A DNA stretch of 64,000 bases, from contig NZ_RRCN01000001.1 of the NCBI RefSeq assembly GCF_003863965.1, positions 2,490,527 to 2,554,526 of the forward strand, given 5' to 3'. Positions 18,701 through 27,800 of this stretch are shown here, piece by piece (within the stretch, counting starts at the first letter, position 1; each line of letters starts with the position of its first letter). The notes under the pieces are model-generated. The model had not been told where the DNA came from, ran no database searches, and worked only from the letters and a program-made list of their open reading frames with translations. Source of the stretch: Paenibacillus oralis. Lineage in GTDB: Bacteria > Bacillota > Bacilli > Paenibacillales > Paenibacillaceae. Position numbers and translations under genes: made by a program.

Positions 18701-19158
18701 CGATGGCGGCGAAGCTGGATGCGGTGCTGGAGCAGCATCAGGACGAGGAGAAGTGGCTCGAGCAGTTCATTGAGGCACTGTATACCGGCACGATCACGAA
18801 GAAAGGCGCGCTGTATGTATACGATCGCGAACCGGAAGAAGAGGCTTGGGAGCCTTTTGCCAACCTGATGAAAAGCCAGAATTATGTGGAGTATGATGTG
18901 TTTGCTCATTTCAGAGGCCTGGATGAGAAAAGCCGCGGCACGCTGATGCGCAAAGCGTCGCGCCGTGCCGCGGAGCTGACGGCGTCCGAGAATATCGAGC
19001 CATTGCTGCAAACGCTGGATGAGCTGGCCGCACGATTCCTTGAGGGGCGGGACTCGCTGGAATATGAAAGAGCGGCGCTGGCGAACGGCGACGATATGTA
19101 TCAGTTCTACAAGCAGATTGCCGCGAAGCTGAACGATATCCGCAGAAGGCTGAAATAA
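15769..19158 (+). CDS. Tubulin/FtsZ-like GTPase-domain protein (Tubulin_2 type)
   Basis: Large (1129-residue) cytoplasmic protein whose first ~350 residues resemble the tubulin/FtsZ fold. Two nucleotide-loop motifs are visible: LIIGLGGTGIDALLRLK near residues 33-50 and the tubulin signature LSGGTGSGCFLD near 187-198 (compare GGGTGTG of FtsZ). I recognise the Pfam-type Tubulin_2 family from these motifs. The remaining ~750 residues are mostly helical and charged, far longer than FtsZ (~380), and have no recognisable domain. There is no TM. A GGAGGA ribosome site precedes ATG15769; the stop overlaps the next start (TAATG). It may form filaments or a GTP-dependent scaffold; neither has been shown here. 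Confidence 0.85.
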   Translation: MKPIVREHIQQLDVSLGGGIVSDKIRVDTIDNPILIIGLGGTGIDALLRLKYQINRRFRLPEDPLSKKKRDKPDNVEFLAFETNEQDRSKRYKGIGLDPINEFVLLSNPEIGGLLQNRSILEPYITDWLSPELSITDGMNGAAGVRQAGRLLLFTKINQVVQAIDKKIKTLSVGTNKKLMVFLLTGLSGGTGSGCFLDIAYIVRGIIERDHGSAGIDRVNTLGYLFTPDINLSNKSLSEHTREYIKKNGYAALKELDYWMNVDHRGERFKQQYGNILNVNSPLPPFNLCHLISATNTEGKLLENAYDYCMNVTAENITNFMANEEKQSGEEFAIHDYISNIRTNIAQMNKAYPANYEYNIIGASSAVLPIEEMTTYLAYRLFDKMEKMFHQAPTQEEVEKFARKLGVDLDSIVKTFEARVPEPLPGYENSERLSYANVVKSQAVNLDTELEQSFLARAREEYIKVKKQLPGELMEQFSDQIRRQFLHPEQGPFYVSRLIHTEKGFCLLKMLLSYIETLRENLLRIPREIEAAQDHAGEKLGDAKSAFVSKEKKKNAYIEAKINEYWLHADVERTEQMIEFYEDLYDLLNRENNRIYSVFTEILNALSSIFSKNGDILTSGEEQVDHKGNKTYYWNIVSVPDISKVVSSIMEQKDVDDLIRDFAAELLDNSNQWVKEQEIDIVSSISDFLSEKFGDLITKSMEDFLIIKYGQDEPIEKFVERHIASKLDEEAVPVFHLSNSTGNLHFPSWGFVSVPVQAPSILKGIRNYQNNAIGKSHFTVKESEVKNRIFWLNTRNGVPLFVYTPLKVYEESYERTILDKEGIGRHLVQTEKNNWTYLPSPIPEKSWGETYVNPRVKTYNARVREEFAKALALKVIVEKDADQNTSSRYSAVFTKPFSLQDKLAAYDMRLDAAKPNLGEVKRAAVELKRLLAEGLPQETVKDIFGSIHEEMAKENLIRSPQLIAGVRQEIAKYDEIAAMAAKLDAVLEQHQDEEKWLEQFIEALYTGTITKKGALYVYDREPEEEAWEPFANLMKSQNYVEYDVFAHFRGLDEKSRGTLMRKASRRAAELTASENIEPLLQTLDELAARFLEGRDSLEYERAALANGDDMYQFYKQIAAKLNDIRRRLK

Positions 19159-21533
19159 TGGTTAGACGGAAGCTAGAGCAGTTCGCCGCCGAGTATGACC
19201 GTTCCGAAGAGCGGCTTACCGGCGGCGGCGATGACCAGAGCAGCATTCATTATCCCGCCGTGTTTCTGTTTATCGGAGATAAAAGCCGCGAGGCCACCCA
19301 GCCGATCATGCGGATGAACGAGAAGAGATGGGAAAACAGCGAGGGATTGATTTATTTGTACGCAGGCTCCGCGCAGGAGCCTGCTAATGCTGGTCTGTTG
19401 GAGTATCATTTTCCGGTGGCGGCGGAAGCGGAGGCGAACTCGCATACGCTGCGCCCTGACCTATACCGGCAGTTCTATGCGGATGCCCAGCAGGGCTTGC
19501 CGGAGCTCAACCGGATTTTAAGGCAGGCCAGCGGAGCTTTGGCGGAGTACGGAAGGCTGTATCCGTCCTTTGATCGCGTGCGTCTCTCGATCATTACGCG
19601 GGTCGATGATCCGTTTAATGTGCTGGTTCCGGAAATATCGCTGCTCGCGGAAGCGATATTCCGCCAGTCTTTTAAGGCGGTGCAAATGGATTTGTATGCC
19701 TTGATCAACGAACGGGAAGGGGCCGAAGCTTTTGGATTCAGCAGTTCGCTTGGCGTCGCTTTTTTGCGTGAGCTGAACCTGATGCAGCAGCCGGATTTCG
19801 CATTGACCGCCCCGCTTCACGTTACCGAGGATGGACTGGCGATTCCGGTTTCGCATCCGCCTTCGCCTTTGTTTGATCTCGTTTATATTTTATCGGACCG
19901 CGATGAACGGGGAATTGCCTCAAGCCAGGGGATGCAGGGCTGCTACGAGGCGATATCCCATATTAGTTTGCTTAAGAACAGGCAGTACAAGGAGCAGATG
20001 TTCCACGCGAACAATGCGGCTTACAACAATACTTCCTTCAAAAACAACATCATGACCGAATCCGGGCGGCAGGGTTTTGTCTCGGCCGGATTGTCCAAGG
20101 TGAAGCGTCCGAACCAGTCGATCGCGTTGGCCGTGCTGTATCATTTCTACAGGGGATTGCTCACGAGAATGAAGCAGGAGCCGGCGTTATCGGCGGCGGA
20201 GAGGCTGGCTTTTTTTGGAGTGGATGCAGCGGCCCTGGATCGCGCCTCCCTGCAGTTGACGCCCTCGGAGGAACGCTTGAACGAAATGCATGGCTTGATG
20301 ACGAACGATATTAGCTACGCGGCGATCCGCAAACTGCCTTTGAAGGAAGCCGAGGAAGCCTTGTTCGGCGGCGGCGGAGAAGCCTTCTTCCGCAGCAACT
20401 TCCAGGAGGAAGCGGCGCGCCGCTTGCAGGAATTCCGGGCCGGCGAATGGCTCGAGGCGGCGATCAAGCAGTCGCTTTCCCAGCATCCTGATGTTGAGAT
20501 CTATTCCCTGGCGGCCTGGACCGCAGATGAGGCGGACGGCGGCTCTTCGGGAATTATGGATCAGCTGAGGAACGGCCGCAGGGAAACGGAGATGCTGCTG
20601 GCATCGGCCAAAGCCGAGCTGGAGCAATTCCGTCAGGGCCGGGTGGAAGAGCAGAGCTTTCCGCGCCTGCCGATGATGGACCGGCATAATTTACGCAGCT
20701 TAATCCGTTATTTGTTTGACCATGTCTATTCCAGAAGAAGGGATATCCTGCTGCTGGAAACGAAGCTGATGCTGATCGCCCGGTTTGAAGAAGCGATTCG
20801 GCAACGGCATGACCGGTATCGCGCCGTGATCACGCAGCTTGAAACGATGGAACAAACGCTTCGCGACACGGCGCTCGGCAGTATCCAGACCGCGGATGAT
20901 TATATCGGCCAGAATATTATGGAGTATTATGAGCGAGTCACCGCCGACATTATGGAGCAGTGGGAGAGCAAACGCGGAAAGCAGGCGTTTTTTGCGGACA
21001 GTACGATGGGAGATTCCCGCCGTCTGCTGGACCATGGGATCGAGGGATTGGCGGATCGGCTCATCGAAGTTTGCCGCAAGGCGATTTTAGCGTCGCCGAT
21101 GTTCTTTCGCACGTTCGAGGAGGAGCTGCTGCAGCGCGCCAATGTGACGGTAGAATACGGCAACCGGTCCGTGCTTACCAAGGAAGAACTGTTCAAGAAG
21201 CTGTACATCATCTTGGAGGATAATGCCGCGATCCAGCTTCGCCTGTACGATTACACCCAGGAGCACCGCTATGAGGAAAAATACGTGTTTGGCGATTTTA
21301 CGAGCGAGTTTGTGCAGCATATTTTCCAGGCGGATGAATCGTCAAGGATTTACAAGCTTGGCTGTGTGCACGAGAAGCGCAGCAGCGGCGTAGAGAAGCT
21401 GAACCTAATGGGCGGCTTCCACCCCGAAGACCTGATGTATTACGTAAACGGGAAAGTATACTATGAGACTTATGTTAAGAACGGGTACGAGTTCCATGGA
21501 ATCGACCAATCCAGGCTGCCAGAGCTCTGTTGA
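19158..21533 (+). CDS. Uncharacterised 791-residue protein next to the tubulin-like gene
   Basis: I do not recognise this family. The protein is soluble, with no signal peptide or TM. It starts with a short basic helix, then an alpha/beta-looking N-terminal region (YPAVFLFIGDKSREA; PSFDRVRLSIITRVDDPFN; LFDLVYILSDRDE) that could be a nucleotide-fold or VWA/Rossmann-like core without clear catalytic residues. A long helical, probably coiled-coil region follows (~residues 430-660), then a compact C-terminus. ATG19158 shares one base with the tubulin-like stop, so the two are almost certainly translated together; it may be an obligate partner of the tubulin-like protein. Confidence 0.8.
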   Translation: MVRRKLEQFAAEYDRSEERLTGGGDDQSSIHYPAVFLFIGDKSREATQPIMRMNEKRWENSEGLIYLYAGSAQEPANAGLLEYHFPVAAEAEANSHTLRPDLYRQFYADAQQGLPELNRILRQASGALAEYGRLYPSFDRVRLSIITRVDDPFNVLVPEISLLAEAIFRQSFKAVQMDLYALINEREGAEAFGFSSSLGVAFLRELNLMQQPDFALTAPLHVTEDGLAIPVSHPPSPLFDLVYILSDRDERGIASSQGMQGCYEAISHISLLKNRQYKEQMFHANNAAYNNTSFKNNIMTESGRQGFVSAGLSKVKRPNQSIALAVLYHFYRGLLTRMKQEPALSAAERLAFFGVDAAALDRASLQLTPSEERLNEMHGLMTNDISYAAIRKLPLKEAEEALFGGGGEAFFRSNFQEEAARRLQEFRAGEWLEAAIKQSLSQHPDVEIYSLAAWTADEADGGSSGIMDQLRNGRRETEMLLASAKAELEQFRQGRVEEQSFPRLPMMDRHNLRSLIRYLFDHVYSRRRDILLLETKLMLIARFEEAIRQRHDRYRAVITQLETMEQTLRDTALGSIQTADDYIGQNIMEYYERVTADIMEQWESKRGKQAFFADSTMGDSRRLLDHGIEGLADRLIEVCRKAILASPMFFRTFEEELLQRANVTVEYGNRSVLTKEELFKKLYIILEDNAAIQLRLYDYTQEHRYEEKYVFGDFTSEFVQHIFQADESSRIYKLGCVHEKRSSGVEKLNLMGGFHPEDLMYYVNGKVYYETYVKNGYEFHGIDQSRLPELC

Positions 21534-21561
21534 CCTGCCCGCCCCCCAAAATTATGATGAG

Positions 21562-21600
21562 AGTTCAAAAAGTCAGGCTCAAAAGATGACTTTTTGAACT
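21562..21600. repeat. Perfect 14-bp inverted repeat inside the operon
   Basis: AGTTCAAAAAGTCA and TGACTTTTTGAACT form a perfect stem around an 11-nt loop in the 92-base gap between the 791-residue protein gene and the second VWA gene. The following sequence is not a clean T tract. It may be an intra-operon attenuator, an mRNA-stability hairpin or a small palindromic repeat. Confidence 0.65.
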
Positions 21601-21625
21601 ACCTCTTTAGGAAGGAAGTGCACGT

Positions 21626-22918
21626 ATGCAGCGTAAAATAAACTGGCTCCTGGTGCTGTTCAGTCTCATCGGCGGAGCGGTTGGGGCCGTTATCGGCGAA
21701 CTGCTGCTTGGCGAGCTATCGGGCAGGCTGCCCGGATTTGTCGTGGTGGGGCTTTATTTTGGCCTTTTGGCCTTGTCCGTCGGGTTATTCTGCCTGATTG
21801 CGGAAATGATCTCCCCCCGTCTGAGCGGGGCGTCTTGGAGGCAGCGGTATGTCGGTACTTCGTGGAAACTGCTCGTTCCGGTGACCTTGGTCATGCTTCT
21901 GCTCGCGGGAGCGCTTTTTGAGTTTTTATATGAGCTGAATGTAGGACGGGCGAGAACGGTGAAAGATATCGTCCTGATTATTGATAACTCCGGGAGCATG
22001 CAGGAGACCGATCCGGATGACCTCCGCTATGAAGCGGCAAAATCCCTGGTCGGGCAAATGGACAGCGGCAAGCAGGTGGCGGTCATCAGTTTCGATGATC
22101 AGCCCGTGCTCATTCAGCCTTTCGTTCGTGTCCGTGATCAGGGGGTAAAAAACGAAGTGAACGCCGCGATCGATGCGCTTGAGCCCACGAATGCGGGAAC
22201 GGATATCGGCGAGGCGCTGCAAGCGTCGATGGAACAGATCAAAGGGCAGTCCGGCTCCAGAGGCGCGATGGCGATTTTGCTGTCGGACGGGGTCAGCTCC
22301 GTTAACCTGCCACAAGTGCTCGCCGACTACCAGGACCGCGGTGTGGCCGTAAATACGATCGGTCTTGGCCTTAGCGCGCCGGGCGGCAATATAGAGGGGG
22401 CGGCACTGCTCCAAGACATCGCCGCCCAGACCGGCGGACAATATTATGATGTGGCGGATGCGTCCAATCTGACTTTTGTATTCCAGAAAATATACGACAA
22501 CAATCAGGATGAACGCACTTTAGTGACGGAACGTACCGGGACAATGGAAAATAGCCCGTATTACATGATCCTGAGAATCGTGTTTGTGCTCGGGCTCGGC
22601 GCGCTGCTTGGCCTGGCGCTCGGAATGATGTTCGATAACCGGTATTTGGCGAAAAGCTTTACGATCGGCGGGGCCGTATCGGGACTGCTTGCGGGCCTCC
22701 TGCTGGAGTGGGGCCTCGGCGGATGGCAACCGGGAGACGCGATGATCCGGCTGTTGGCCTGCCTCGTGCTGGCCGCCGTGATGACGATGTTCACGCTTGC
22801 CGTACCGGTCCCGGCGGACGGTGTCCGGTCTGCTATGCGCCGCAGAGGGGCTGCTGTTCAGAGCGGCGCGGCCGGATATCAGGAACCTGCCCGAAACCGG
22901 CGCAATAGCGGATTTTAA
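21626..22918 (+). CDS. Polytopic membrane protein with an embedded VWA domain
   Basis: A 430-residue protein with about six TMs: three before (around residues 5-28, 37-59 and 75-100) and three after a VWA domain (around 308-330, 342-362, 372-392). The VWA domain carries the MIDAS motif DNSGSM near residue 118 and a second conserved ILLSDG. With the N-terminus inside, the VWA domain lies between TM3 and TM4 on the outer side, like that of the first VWA protein of the operon. Metal-dependent contact between the two VWA proteins or a shared ligand is plausible. An AGGAAGG site precedes ATG21626. Confidence 0.85.
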   Translation: MQRKINWLLVLFSLIGGAVGAVIGELLLGELSGRLPGFVVVGLYFGLLALSVGLFCLIAEMISPRLSGASWRQRYVGTSWKLLVPVTLVMLLLAGALFEFLYELNVGRARTVKDIVLIIDNSGSMQETDPDDLRYEAAKSLVGQMDSGKQVAVISFDDQPVLIQPFVRVRDQGVKNEVNAAIDALEPTNAGTDIGEALQASMEQIKGQSGSRGAMAILLSDGVSSVNLPQVLADYQDRGVAVNTIGLGLSAPGGNIEGAALLQDIAAQTGGQYYDVADASNLTFVFQKIYDNNQDERTLVTERTGTMENSPYYMILRIVFVLGLGALLGLALGMMFDNRYLAKSFTIGGAVSGLLAGLLLEWGLGGWQPGDAMIRLLACLVLAAVMTMFTLAVPVPADGVRSAMRRRGAAVQSGAAGYQEPARNRRNSGF

Positions 22919-22938
22919 AGGGCAAAGGGGGCATAGCG

Positions 22939-23586
22939 ATGCGATTCGTCGAGGCGGAAGAAGGCTTGCCGCTCATCACACAGCTTAGTTACAAAATCGA
23001 TGAGGATCGCTGCAAGCTGCAGTGGCAGTGGCCTGAAGGAATACAGGCGGTTTATATCGGCAAGCGGTCTGCAGACCGGGAGCCGCAGGGGGAGTATCGT
23101 TATCCCCCTGCTGCCGCCGGGTTGAAGCTGTATACCCGTGAAGAATACAAAGCGGCGGGAGGGTATGTGGACCGGATCGACACGATTGGACTCGTCGCCT
23201 ATACGGTTTATGCCTGCATGATGGAGGACGGAGACAAATGTTTGATCGATCAGCCTGACGCGCGGAACACCGTGGAGTTCAGCACGGGTCGGGCCAAAAT
23301 CCGCTATTCCATCTCCCATAAGAGCGGTCTGCTGCGCAAATATAAAACGGTGCAAATCTCGGTGCTCGCGGAAGTGGAGATTCCGAAAGAAGCGCTTTGT
23401 TATGTAAAAAAGCAGGGCAATTATCCGGTAAGTACAGACGACGGGACCGTATATCCTTTTCTCAGGGATTTCCCGCCGGGCAGAAGCACCTTGCCTCCGA
23501 TCGAGGTAGGGAAAAACGATTACGTAAGGCTGTTTTTTACCGACGGCCCTAAGTACGGGAGACTGTATGAACTGATTCCGGAGTAA
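22939..23586 (+). CDS. Uncharacterised 215-residue beta-rich protein
   Basis: Not recognised. The product lacks a signal peptide or TM and has alternating hydrophobic strands (LSYKIDEDRCKLQWQWPEGI; EGDKCLI-type turns), resembling a two-domain beta-sandwich. It is preceded by an AAAGGGGG site and sits 20 bases after the VWA gene and 33 bases before the GTPase gene, so it is certainly a member of the operon. Small beta proteins in comparable gene clusters may act as adaptors for the GTPase, but nothing here shows that directly. Confidence 0.75.
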   Translation: MRFVEAEEGLPLITQLSYKIDEDRCKLQWQWPEGIQAVYIGKRSADREPQGEYRYPPAAAGLKLYTREEYKAAGGYVDRIDTIGLVAYTVYACMMEDGDKCLIDQPDARNTVEFSTGRAKIRYSISHKSGLLRKYKTVQISVLAEVEIPKEALCYVKKQGNYPVSTDDGTVYPFLRDFPPGRSTLPPIEVGKNDYVRLFFTDGPKYGRLYELIPE

Positions 23587-23619
23587 ATGTACTGCGAGCA
23601 AGGAGGAGGAAAGAACACG

Positions 23620-24876
23620 ATGGGTCTGTTTGATTTGTTTAAAAAGAAACCCCAAGCCGAAGCGCGGCCGTTATTTTATGATATTGTATGCCCCTATTGC
23701 TTCAGTAAATTCGCACCCGATGAAGTCGTCTTCAGGGCGACGCATTATCGTGAAGACGATGAGGATTACGCGCTTGGCGAGGACGAAGCGCTGAATAAAT
23801 ACAGGGAGCGATTTGGTCTCGATACCGTCTATGAAATTGAGGCGATTTTGCGTCCTCAGGACGTTCCGGAAGAGCATCTGATCTATTCGGATCATGTCCT
23901 GACCGGATTAAACGACCGCTATGGGGAAGTGACCCGGCGCAGATTATGTCCGCACTGTCATAACGAGCTTCCGGTAACGGCGGGCAAAGTACCCAGCAAT
24001 ATTATTTCCATCATTGGAGCTTCCCAGGTGGGGAAATCCGTTTATATGACTTCGCTGATTCACACCCTGCAAAATACGACGGCGGATCATTTTGACGCGG
24101 CTTGTATGCCGCTTAACGCCGAAATCAGCCGTAAATTCCGGACCATCTATGAAGAGCCGCTGTTTGAGCGCGGTGAACTCTTGCCATCGACTCAGAAAGA
24201 GAAAATGCAGGAACCGTTTATTTTTCAGTTTGTGTTCAAGGATGAGTCGAAGCCGCCGCTAACGCTGGTTTTCTTTGACGTGGCGGGAGAAGGTATGGTG
24301 GATCAGGACTATCTTGGCTTGCAAGGACAGCATATCAAAAACTCTTCAGGCCTGCTGTTTATGGTCGATCCACTGCAAATTCGCTCCATTCGCGAGAAAA
24401 TCCGCATCAACGCCGGAGACAAACCGGGCGAATGGGTATCGCAATATGATGAACCGCGCGATGTGGTGCTGACGATGTTTGGGGATTTTATCGCTTATGA
24501 GGATAAGGGGAAAACGGACATCCCGACCGCGGTTGTGCTGACGAAAAGCGATATGCTGCACGCCTTGAAGGATGAAGAAGGAGAGTATATCAAGTCGAAC
24601 AGCAATATTTTTAATCATGTGGTGCACCGCAAATATTTTAATGTGACCGAATTTGAAAATATCGATGGCGAAATCCGCCGCTTTATTGAGAAAGTGGACC
24701 GGCCTTTTAAAGGTACGATGGACGTATATTTCAAAAACACGGGATATTTCGCGGTATCCGCGCTCGGCAGCAACCCGATCGACCAGAAGCTGCAAAATGT
24801 CGTGCAGCCGATTCGCGTGGATGAGCCATTCATTTGGCTGCTGTACAAATTGAATTACATTGAGGGGAGAGAATGA
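23620..24876 (+). CDS. Zinc-ribbon TRAFAC-like GTPase (double-GTPase type)
   Basis: Predicted cytoplasmic P-loop GTPase of 418 residues. In order: a split zinc ribbon with CPYC at residues 24-27 and CPHC at 110-113; Walker A GASQVGKS at about 134-141; a switch II/Walker B-like FFDVAGEGM near 218; and the base-recognition motif TKSD at 308-311. Together these support GTP rather than ATP. The layout fits the 'DO-GTPase' group that I recall from comparative-genomic work on conflict systems. ATG23620 is chosen because a GGAGGAGG site precedes it; an upstream ATG at 23587 would abut the previous stop. The stop overlaps the next start by four bases. Confidence 0.85.
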   Translation: MGLFDLFKKKPQAEARPLFYDIVCPYCFSKFAPDEVVFRATHYREDDEDYALGEDEALNKYRERFGLDTVYEIEAILRPQDVPEEHLIYSDHVLTGLNDRYGEVTRRRLCPHCHNELPVTAGKVPSNIISIIGASQVGKSVYMTSLIHTLQNTTADHFDAACMPLNAEISRKFRTIYEEPLFERGELLPSTQKEKMQEPFIFQFVFKDESKPPLTLVFFDVAGEGMVDQDYLGLQGQHIKNSSGLLFMVDPLQIRSIREKIRINAGDKPGEWVSQYDEPRDVVLTMFGDFIAYEDKGKTDIPTAVVLTKSDMLHALKDEEGEYIKSNSNIFNHVVHRKYFNVTEFENIDGEIRRFIEKVDRPFKGTMDVYFKNTGYFAVSALGSNPIDQKLQNVVQPIRVDEPFIWLLYKLNYIEGRE

Positions 24877-27800
24877 TCGTGAAGCAAGCATCTCCCGCAA
24901 TGATTCAACAGCAAATCTATACAAGGGAGCGGAGCGGGTTATTTCGCGGAACGGAAGGTTTTGATACGGTCGCGGCATCGGACGGGCTGGACTCCGTGTT
25001 TATCAAGAAACAGCTCCATCCATTTTGCGTATACGACGCTCCTGCGGAACTGGCTTCCCGGGGCGAGAAGGAGGCCGGCAGTTATCCGCCGGCGATCCAT
25101 TTGTTCCATACCGATGGCGGAGATACGGTGCTGGGACGGAGCATTTATCAGCCGGTGGATTTTACCGGCTTGCGCAGCGCGTTTCTTACTCATAACTATG
25201 TGATTCCGTCCGCGCGGCGGGATGAGATCGTGACCGATTACGGCCGTTATTTTGAAGCGGATTATGCCGAAAAATACTTCCAGGAGATCGGCCGGGTACT
25301 GCCGGAGCTGGAGGATCTCCCGCAGCGTGCGCGGAACCCGCTGCTTCAGCAGAACGGTCCATCCGGTTTGCCGGCGGGCGAATTGCTGGATGAGCTGAAA
25401 TTGAATGAGAAGAGCTTTAAACAGCTGCTTTTTGCCGTCATGACCGCGGTTGGGGAAGGCAGAAAAAAAGTATATGTTGCGCTGGACGTTCCGGCGGAGC
25501 AGATTACGCAATACGCCGCGGCGCTGCTCAAAGTGTTGTTCGCCAGTCTGCCGTTTGAACTGCGCCGGCGCTTTGGATTCCTCACTTATGCCAAGGAGCC
25601 GCAGAGCCGCAAACACATTCATCTGCAATTCGTAGAGCGCGGAAGCTTGCGGCCGAGTGACCGGGAAATCGAAAAAGAATATGTGTTCGATCTCGCTTCC
25701 GGGCGGCTGCCGCAGGATGAGGTGGATGACGGCAGACAGCCTTACCTCGATTTTGTTTGGAGCAAGATAGGCGAGCTGGAAAGCTTGGAGGACTTCCATC
25801 GCTTTGCGGATGAGATGCTTGCGGCCAGGGAGCCGCAGAGCCGGGCTTTGTTGTCCGGTTACCATGAGCTGTGCGTGTTTTATCGGATTGAAACGGGCCA
25901 CCTAGATTTATATGAAAATCATAAATTAACGGTGCTGCGGGGGTTGCTTGGTTATTTGGAGCCTGCGGGCGCCCCGGATTCGAGCCTGCGGCTGAACGAT
26001 ATATTCCTTGCCGCCTTTGACCGGGAATTTGACCGGGTAAAACAGCGGAATATAGCCGAGCTGGCGGTCGTGGAATGCTTCAGGGATTATTACCGGCTGG
26101 ATAGCCGGAATTATGGCCCCAAGCTGGTCAATTATTTGATCCATGCGATTAACAACGCGCTGACGGAAGGGCAGATGGAGTTAGCCTATGCCTTGTACGC
26201 TTTGACCGAGAGCCAGCCGGAACTGAGCAAAGCCTTTTTTGGCACGGTCCTGAAGCTTGACGAGTTATCCGACAGATTGTTTGAACCCTACATCCGCAAC
26301 AAGTTTGCGGAAGCGCACGGGCCCAAGGAAGTTCTGAACATCGTGCATAGCTGGGCGATCGTCCAGCCGGATTTGCTGCGGAACGCTTCCTTTAAGGAAT
26401 ATGCCGTTGAAAGTCTTACGGACAAGCTTCGCAAGCAGCAGCGCTTGCTGACTGCCGTACACTTGGCCCTGGAAAATATCCGCAAATGGGAAAGAACGCC
26501 GCTGCCTGACAGCGGAATGACCGTGGCGGATTCGGAATTGGCGGAGCTTCTCTCGCTTGCCGCCAAAAACCTGCTGTTGAATGAACTGGAGCCGGATAAG
26601 CTGACCCAGGATCAGGTGGTATCCGCCGCGTTTTTAGGTGGAGCGGACGCTTTTGCCGGTGTGCAGCTTGAGGGCCGGCAGCGCGCTCATGCCGCCATAC
26701 TGCAGGCGCTGTACGAATGGTTTACGTTGCGCGAGCCGATGGAGGATATTTTTCATAGATTGTCCGCGGGCGACATGAAGCGGGTACAGGAGCTGGGACG
26801 CGAGTGGCTGCGGTCCAGTATCGAATTGACGCAATTTGGAAAAATCGTGCTGGCCTTTTATCAAGACTCCAAATCCGGGCTTGCCGATTACAATCAAGTG
26901 TTGGAGTACCTCCATCAGCATGCCAAGGATAAGGAAACGGTTTACGAGTTCATGCTTTGGTCGCAAGGCCATCCGTTTTTTGCCGAGTCCGGGGGGCTTG
27001 TTCCGGCCTACGCCGCGGCGCTGCTAACGTATTTTGACAAGCATGACAGAAGCGCATTTAAGAGTAAAGAATACCGCACCCTTTACTTCGAGAAAGCTGG
27101 AGCGTCGCTGGCGAAGGTGTTTGCTGAAGCGCGTCTTGCGCTCTCCCCGCCGCTGAAGCGATTTTTTGCCCAAAACGGGAAAAAAGTCAGCGCGACCATG
27201 ATCGTTTTGGCCTCCGGCCTCGTTGTGATTGCCGGTATTTTAATCGTGATGCAGCAACAAGGGATGCTTGGGCCAAAAGCGCCTGTTGCGGCAACCCAAC
27301 CGCCTGCTCAGGCAGAGGAACCAGAGGCGCTTGTATATGCTGACAATGTGGTGGGCGACGACGGTACGGAGACAACTTCACTCGTATTTCTGTTCCCTGG
27401 GGCGGAGCAGTGTGCTGCCTTTGTTCCGTCGGCCTTGACGATCGAGTCTTCAGGGGCGCCCGCTCAGCAATTTACAAATTTGAAATACGGAAGCAATTGT
27501 ACCGCTGAAAGTCCCGCTGCCGGGGATTCAGGGACGGCCGACCCGAACGGCGCGGCCGGCGGAGCCGCAGGAACAGTTGGAGCAAAGAGCGACGATGCAG
27601 CGGCTGGCGCAGGGGGAAGTGAAGGAGACGCTGCGAAAGATACGAAGGAACATGTGAATGAAAGTGTATCCGGAGATAAGAAAGCCGCTTCAACCGGTGG
27701 AACTGGTGGAACCAATGCAGCGAACAAGACCAACACAACTGGTACAACGGATGCAACCAATACAACGGATGCAACCAATAAAGACAATAAAGCCAATGCA

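Noticed and set aside
15748..19011. A 1087-codon open frame antisense to the tubulin-like gene
   Set aside because: It mirrors the codon bias of the real gene. Its translation is rich in Leu, Arg, His and Gln without any domain, and it has no ribosome site. The sense protein has clear GTPase motifs.
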